Source: Desulfobacterales bacterium CG23_combo_of_CG06-09_8_20_14_all_52_9 (GTDB lineage Bacteria > Desulfobacterota > Desulfobacteria > Desulfobacterales > UBA2156). Taken from it: DNA of 6,973 bases. The stretch lies in NCBI GenBank assembly GCA_002771315.1, contig PCSF01000080.1, forward strand, positions 1 through 6,973, read 5' to 3'. The notes below the pieces were generated by a model. It made no database searches. It saw only the letters and a program-made list of their open reading frames with translations, and had not been told where the DNA came from. Below are positions 1 to 6,973 of the stretch, in pieces (position 1 is the first letter of the stretch; the number at the start of each line of letters is the position of its first letter). The position numbers and the translations under genes are program-made.

Positions 1-948
1 TACCGATACATCGACTGGGATCTTCGCCATACCCTCCGGGAGCCTCGAGACGGAGAAACGACACTGGTGATCCACACTGGAGCGTTTCCGGCCGAGGGAG
101 AAGACTGTGACGCCACTTTTATTCGTCGCGCCTATCATTTGGGATGGAAAAGGTTCATCTGTTATGGGTATCGGGGACAGCGGTTTTGTGGGTGCGGGCT
201 TTCAAAAGGATCCGACGGCGTCCGGATCGATGTGTATGACAGCCCGGGGGATTACCTTGCCTCCGGCATCGACGGCCTGGAAATGGTCGTACATGGCAAC
301 GGCCAAGATCAGATCGGCCAGATCATAAAGAGCGGAAAACTGGTGATCTATGGAGACGTTGGCCAGACCTTCATGTACGGTGCCAAAGGGGGAGAAGTCT
401 ACGTCATGGGAAATGCCGCCGGCCGTCCCCTCATCAATGCCGTGGGTTCTCCCAAAGTAGTCATCAACGGCACCTGCCTCGACTATCTGGCAGAATCCTT
501 CATGGCCGGTGACCCTCTGAAAGGAGGCGGCTTCGTGGTTTTAAACGGGATCCGGTTCGATGCCATCGGAAAGATCGTCAACCAGGATACCCCGTACCCC
601 GGTTCCAATCTCTTCTCCTTGGCCTCCGGTGGCGCCATCTATGTCCGGGATCCTTTTAAAAAAGTGGTTCCCGATCAACTCAACGGGGGCGAACTGGTAG
701 GACTTTCACCCGAAGACTGGAGATTGATCCTTCCGTTTTTGAAGGAAAATGAAAGGCTTTTCGGGATCTCCGTGGAAAACGACCTGCTGAAGGTCAACGG
801 AGAAGCCAGGCCCTATCACGAGGTTTATCGGAAGGTACAGGCGGTTCCCCTGGATGTTTTATCCAAGGCTCCCGTCTCCCTTGAAGAATGGGGAGAAGAC
901 TGGAAAGATGAGGTCGGCGCCGATCGTTTTCAGGTTGATTTAAATTAG
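1..948 (+). CDS. Glutamate synthase domain-3 (GXGXG) subunit, 5' partial
   Basis: This is the last 315 codons of a protein made of the glutamate synthase alpha-subunit C-terminal domain, found here as its own gene. In full-length GltB this right-handed beta-helix is structural, holding the glutaminase and FMN synthase domains in register; split versions have separate subunits for each part. Numbering from the first codon in the window, the glycine-rich helix repeats lie at about 83-183, with diagnostic stretches GDVGQTFMYGAKGGEV (118-133), GNAAGRPLINAVG (137-149) and DYLAESFMAGDP (161-172). A C-terminal extension of about 130 residues follows, including PGSNLFSLASGGAIYVRDP near 199-217. A GTG at 67 could be read as a start, but the frame is open to base 1 and the 22 preceding codons (RYIDWDL...) read as protein, so the gene most likely begins upstream. 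Four cysteines sit near the front (36, 54, 63, 65). The glutaminase and FMN subunits are expected just upstream but are not in the window. Family assignment is firm; the symbol (gltB3-like) is not standardised. Confidence 0.88.
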   Translation, partial: YRYIDWDLRHTLREPRDGETTLVIHTGAFPAEGEDCDATFIRRAYHLGWKRFICYGYRGQRFCGCGLSKGSDGVRIDVYDSPGDYLASGIDGLEMVVHGNGQDQIGQIIKSGKLVIYGDVGQTFMYGAKGGEVYVMGNAAGRPLINAVGSPKVVINGTCLDYLAESFMAGDPLKGGGFVVLNGIRFDAIGKIVNQDTPYPGSNLFSLASGGAIYVRDPFKKVVPDQLNGGELVGLSPEDWRLILPFLKENERLFGISVENDLLKVNGEARPYHEVYRKVQAVPLDVLSKAPVSLEEWGEDWKDEVGADRFQVDLN

Positions 949-957
949 GCTTGTGTT

Positions 958-994
958 AAAAAGGGACAGCTCCGGAAAAACCTGCCCCCTTTTT
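958..994 (+). terminator. Hairpin resembling an intrinsic terminator after the glutamate synthase gene
   Basis: AAAAAGGG (958-965) pairs with CCCTTTTT (987-994). After a small internal loop (A966 against C985-C986), CAG (967-969) pairs with CTG (982-984), leaving a 12-base loop. The T-run on the 3' side and A-run on the 5' side give the A-stem-U layout of a factor-independent terminator that could work in both directions. It begins 9 bases after the TAG of the upstream gene. The T-run forms part of the stem and the G+C core is short (three G:C pairs plus two in the inner stem), so it may be leaky. If transcription from upstream passes it, it would lie in the carA leader. Confidence 0.55.
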
Positions 995-1049
995 CCAAAG
1001 CGGCAAAACTTTCAGTCAAAACAAAGAATTATTAGGTTTATTGGGACTC

Positions 1050-2189
1050 ATGAACGGACTTCTCGCACTGGAAGACGGCCGGACGTTCTCCTGCCGTTCC
1101 TTTACCGGACCCGGTGAGTGTTCGGGCGAAATCGTCTTTAACACCAGCATGACCGGATACCAGGAGATCCTGACCGACCCGTCCTACCGGGGGCAGATGG
1201 TCGCTATGACTTACCCCCTCATCGGCAATTACGGAGTCAACGCGGAAGACGTGGAGTCGAATGGGATCCAGGTCAGTGGATTTTTGGTCCGGGAATATCA
1301 GCACCAACCTAGCAATTTCCGGGCTTCCGGCACATTGTCCGATTACCTTGCCGCCCAGGGCATCCTCGGGATGGAAGGGATTGATACCCGGGCATTGACC
1401 CTGCACATCCGAAGCCGGGGGGCCATGCGCGCCGTGGTTTCCACAACCGATTCCGATCCGGCATCGCTGGTTAAAAAAGCAAAGGCCGTACCCTCCATGG
1501 CCGGCTGTGATCTAGTGACCGGCGTTACCACCCAAAGACCGTATTTCTGGTTTCAGGGAAAACCCGTCCCTCTGCCTATAGAAGAAAGAGCCCTTCTCAC
1601 GGCGACCTGGGGGCCTAGAGATGCCCGGTTTCGGGTCGTCGCCTTGGATTACGGCATTAAGTACAATATCTTAAGATCGCTGGAATATGTGGGATGTCAG
1701 GTGCTGATTGTGCCGGCCGCAACCCCGGCTGCCGCCATTCGGGACCTGGAACCTGACGGTATTTTCCTTTCCAACGGCCCCGGGGATCCGGAGCCGGTCA
1801 CCTATGCCGTCAAAACCATACAAGATCTCATGGGTTATCGTCCCATTTTCGGGATCTGTCTGGGGCATCAACTATTAGGACTGGCTTTGGGTGGTAAAAC
1901 CTATAAATTGAAATTCGGCCATCGGGGCGCTAACCAACCGGTAAAAAATCTGTTGTCGGGCCGTGTGGAAATTACATCACAGAATCACGGTTTTGCCGTG
2001 AACACCCAAACCCTCGAAAGCAAGGACATTGAAATAACCCACATCAACCTCAACGATAACACGCTGGAGGGGTTTCGTCATCGCAAGCTTTCGGTCCTTG
2101 CGGTTCAATACCATCCGGAAGCATCTCCAGGGCCCCATGACGCCCGTTATCTCTTTGGTACCTTCAAGGAGATGATGACCCGAAATTAA
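1050..2189 (+). CDS. carA: Carbamoyl-phosphate synthase small (glutaminase) subunit CarA
   Basis: CarA hydrolyses glutamine and passes ammonia through a tunnel to CarB, which makes carbamoyl phosphate for pyrimidine and arginine synthesis in the cytoplasm. From the ATG at 1050 the protein is 379 residues, the usual length. The CarA-specific N-terminal domain covers about 1-140 (LALEDG near the start, FNTSMTGYQEILTDPSY, later GIDTRALT). A class I glutamine amidotransferase domain covers about 193-375 (SNGPGDP, then GICLGHQLLG, ITSQNHGFAV and VQYHPEASPGP). The nucleophile is Cys270 and its partners are His355 and Glu357, almost the same numbers as the E. coli triad (269/353/355). An in-frame TTG at 1041 would add three residues (MGL); I chose ATG because MNGLLALEDG matches the family's usual start. 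Ribosome binding signals are poor for both: AGG at 1034-1036 is 4 bases before the TTG and 13 before the ATG, and GGGA at 1043-1046 is only 3 bases before the ATG. carB follows after 61 bases. Confidence 0.97.
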   Translation: MNGLLALEDGRTFSCRSFTGPGECSGEIVFNTSMTGYQEILTDPSYRGQMVAMTYPLIGNYGVNAEDVESNGIQVSGFLVREYQHQPSNFRASGTLSDYLAAQGILGMEGIDTRALTLHIRSRGAMRAVVSTTDSDPASLVKKAKAVPSMAGCDLVTGVTTQRPYFWFQGKPVPLPIEERALLTATWGPRDARFRVVALDYGIKYNILRSLEYVGCQVLIVPAATPAAAIRDLEPDGIFLSNGPGDPEPVTYAVKTIQDLMGYRPIFGICLGHQLLGLALGGKTYKLKFGHRGANQPVKNLLSGRVEITSQNHGFAVNTQTLESKDIEITHINLNDNTLEGFRHRKLSVLAVQYHPEASPGPHDARYLFGTFKEMMTRN

Positions 2190-2201
2190 AGGGTAAAGAC
2201 T

Positions 2202-2227
2202 TTTTCCCGAAATCCGTTTTCCCGAAA
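2202..2227 (+). repeat. Tandem 11-base direct repeat in the carA-carB gap
   Basis: TTTTCCCGAAA occurs at 2202-2212 and again at 2217-2227, with starts 15 bases apart. Each copy is itself a near-palindrome: the second reads TTTTC-CC-GAAAA (2217-2228), a perfect five-base dyad about a CC centre, and the first keeps four of the five pairs. The two copies occupy nearly half of the 61-base gap between carA and carB. A role as a paired protein site or an RNA element in translation of carB is possible but unproven; a chance repeat in a short low-complexity stretch is also possible. Confidence 0.5.
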
Positions 2228-2250
2228 AGGCAGACATCGAACATACTCAT

Positions 2251-5549
<3,299 letters not shown>

Positions 5550-5553
<4 letters not shown>

Positions 5554-6973
5554 CGCTAATCGATTCGACAGTCAAAGAGGATCTTTTCTCGCCCGTCGAG
5601 CGGCCCAGGGAGGCCTGTGGCCTCTTCGGCATCTTCGGTCATCCCGAGGCTTCAAAGCTGACCTATTTCGGTCTGTATGCCCTCCAACATCGGGGGCAGG
5701 AAAGCGCGGGAATCTGCGTCGCAGGGGATCAGGGTATCGTCACTCACAAGGGAATGGGCCTAGTCCCTGATGTCTTTGACATGGCGCTTCTGGAACAATT
5801 GAAAGGAGAATGCGCCATCGGCCATGTGCGCTACTCCACCACCGGAAGCTCCATTCTGGTCAATGCCCAGCCATTCATGGTCCGGCATCGCGATCGATCC
5901 TACGCAGTGGCTCACAACGGGAATATTGTCAACGCCCATCGGCTGAAAAGCGAACTGGAGGAAAGCGGGTCCATTTTCCAGACCACCATGGACAGCGAGA
6001 TCTTCCTCCACCTTTTTGTCAAGAACCTCAAACATGGATTCGAGGGAGCGCTGATCAAGACACTCAAACGTCTAGAGGGCGCATTTTCCTTCGTGGTCTT
6101 GACCAGCAACGGCGAAGTGATCGGCATTAAGGATCCCAATGGCTTCAGGCCCCTTTGCTTGGGAAAGGTCAACGGCTCCTTTGTGCTGGCCTCAGAATCA
6201 TGCGCCCTGGACCTGGTTCAGGCCGAGTATATCCGGGAACTCGATCCCGGAGAGATCGTGATCATCGGAAAAGACGGGGTCAAAAGCATCCAAACGACAC
6301 CGGCGAAAAATCGCTCTTTCTGCATTTTCGAATTCATCTACTTCGCGCGACCGGACAGCAACATCTACGGAAGAAATGTCTATCAGGTCCGCAAGGCTCA
6401 CGGCGCCCGCCTGGCCAAAGAAGCCCCTGTAGACGCCGATCTGATAATGCCCTTTCCGGACTCCGGCACCTATGCCGCCATCGGGTATGCCGAAGCCTCG
6501 GGAATCCCGTTCGAGTTGGGTATGATCCGGAATCATTACATCGGCAGGACTTTCATTCAGCCCACCCAGAGCATGCGGGATTTCGGCGTTCGGGTAAAAT
6601 TGAACCCCATTAAAGAGTTGCTGACCGGCAAGGAGATCGTCATCGTCGAGGATTCCATCATCCGAGGAACTACTGCGAAAACGCGCGTGAAGGCGCTAAG
6701 GGAGCTGGGCGTCAAGAAAATTCATATGCGGGTGGCAGGTCCTCCGCACCGTTTCCCCTGCCATTACGGCATCGATTTTTCCACCAAGGGAGAATTGATC
6801 GCGGCCTCCAAATCCATCAAGGAGCTGACGCAACACCTGGGACTCGATTCCCTGTACTATCTCAGCCAGAAAGGGCTGCTGGAAGCCACCGGCGTTGAAG
6901 ACCCTGAAGCCCATTTCTGTAAGGCCTGTTTTGACGGGTGCTACCCGGTCACATTCGATACGGATGTCTCCAA
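5550..6973 (+). CDS. purF: Amidophosphoribosyltransferase PurF, iron-sulfur type, 3' partial
   Basis: PurF makes phosphoribosylamine from PRPP and glutamine, the first committed step of purine synthesis. The frame is open from a TTG at 5550 to the window end (474 codons plus two bases); only a short C-terminal tail appears to be missing. The N-terminal nucleophile (Ntn) glutaminase domain begins at Cys23 (CGLFGIFGHPEA), followed by ALQHRGQESAG, HVRYSTTG, AHNGNIVN and MDSE. The phosphoribosyltransferase half carries FPDSGTYAA and the PRPP loop VEDSIIRGTT at 366-375. Cys23 must become the N-terminus to act as nucleophile, so the first 22 residues are a predicted propeptide, longer than the 11 residues of Bacillus subtilis PurF. 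Four cysteines (258, 404, 457, 460, the last two as CKAC) match the [4Fe-4S] ligands of the B. subtilis enzyme, whose cluster makes it oxygen-sensitive; E. coli PurF has neither cluster nor propeptide. The TTG overlaps the carB stop as TTGA and has the AAGGGGGG site upstream. No other start is available before Cys23: the next in-frame ATG lies deep in the glutaminase domain. Confidence 0.96.

Noticed and set aside
67..69. GTG as the start of the GXGXG gene
   Set aside because: The frame is open through base 1 and the preceding codons (YRYIDWDLRHTLREP) read as plausible protein; there is also no ribosome binding site at the right distance before it.
1004..1034. Possible sigma-70 promoter before carA (TTTCAG with AATTAT or TTATTA)
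   Set aside because: The matches to both boxes are weak and the spacing is wrong (about 11-13 bases instead of 17), so I do not annotate it.
2191..2208. Possible terminator GGGTAAAGACTTTTTCCC after carA
   Set aside because: The stem is only three G:C and three A:T pairs with a mismatch, with no T-run after it, and it sits between two genes whose products form one complex.
6155..6613. Plus-strand open frame of 152 codons near the right end
   Set aside because: It is an out-of-frame reading of purF; the product is Arg/Gly/Pro-rich with no recognisable domain, while the purF frame gives a continuous conserved protein.

Overview
The window holds four same-strand genes of core nitrogen and nucleotide metabolism, packed closely and reading left to right. 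In order they are: the 3' part of a stand-alone glutamate synthase domain-3 (GXGXG) protein, carA, carB, and a nearly complete purF that runs off the right edge. About 97% of the sequence is coding. I see no mobile element, CRISPR array, tRNA or rRNA gene, prophage remnant or defence system, and nothing that looks like a new type of system.

Region by region: 1-948 is the GXGXG protein, whose frame is open to the left edge. 949-1049 is the longest gap and contains a terminator-like hairpin (958-994). 1050-2189 is carA, the glutaminase subunit of carbamoyl-phosphate synthase. 2190-2250 is a short gap with a tandem 11-base repeat. 2251-5553 is carB, the large synthetase subunit. purF (amidophosphoribosyltransferase) starts at a TTG at 5550 that overlaps the carB stop by four bases, with a strong purine-rich ribosome binding site inside the carB end.

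Functionally, all four products handle amide or ammonia nitrogen. Glutamate synthase moves the glutamine amide to 2-oxoglutarate. CarA releases ammonia from glutamine and CarB builds it into carbamoyl phosphate for pyrimidines and arginine. PurF uses glutamine and PRPP for the first committed step of purine synthesis. The carA-carB-purF part is probably one transcript (inference from spacing and overlap). The glutamate synthase gene may be separated from it by the hairpin.

Organism: a bacterium of moderately high GC content. The split, stand-alone GXGXG subunit and the iron-sulfur, propeptide-bearing (Bacillus-type, oxygen-sensitive in studied members) PurF fit an anaerobe. From remembered protein similarity I favour the Desulfobacterota (sulfate-reducing or syntrophic deltaproteobacteria), but this is an inference with no database search behind it.
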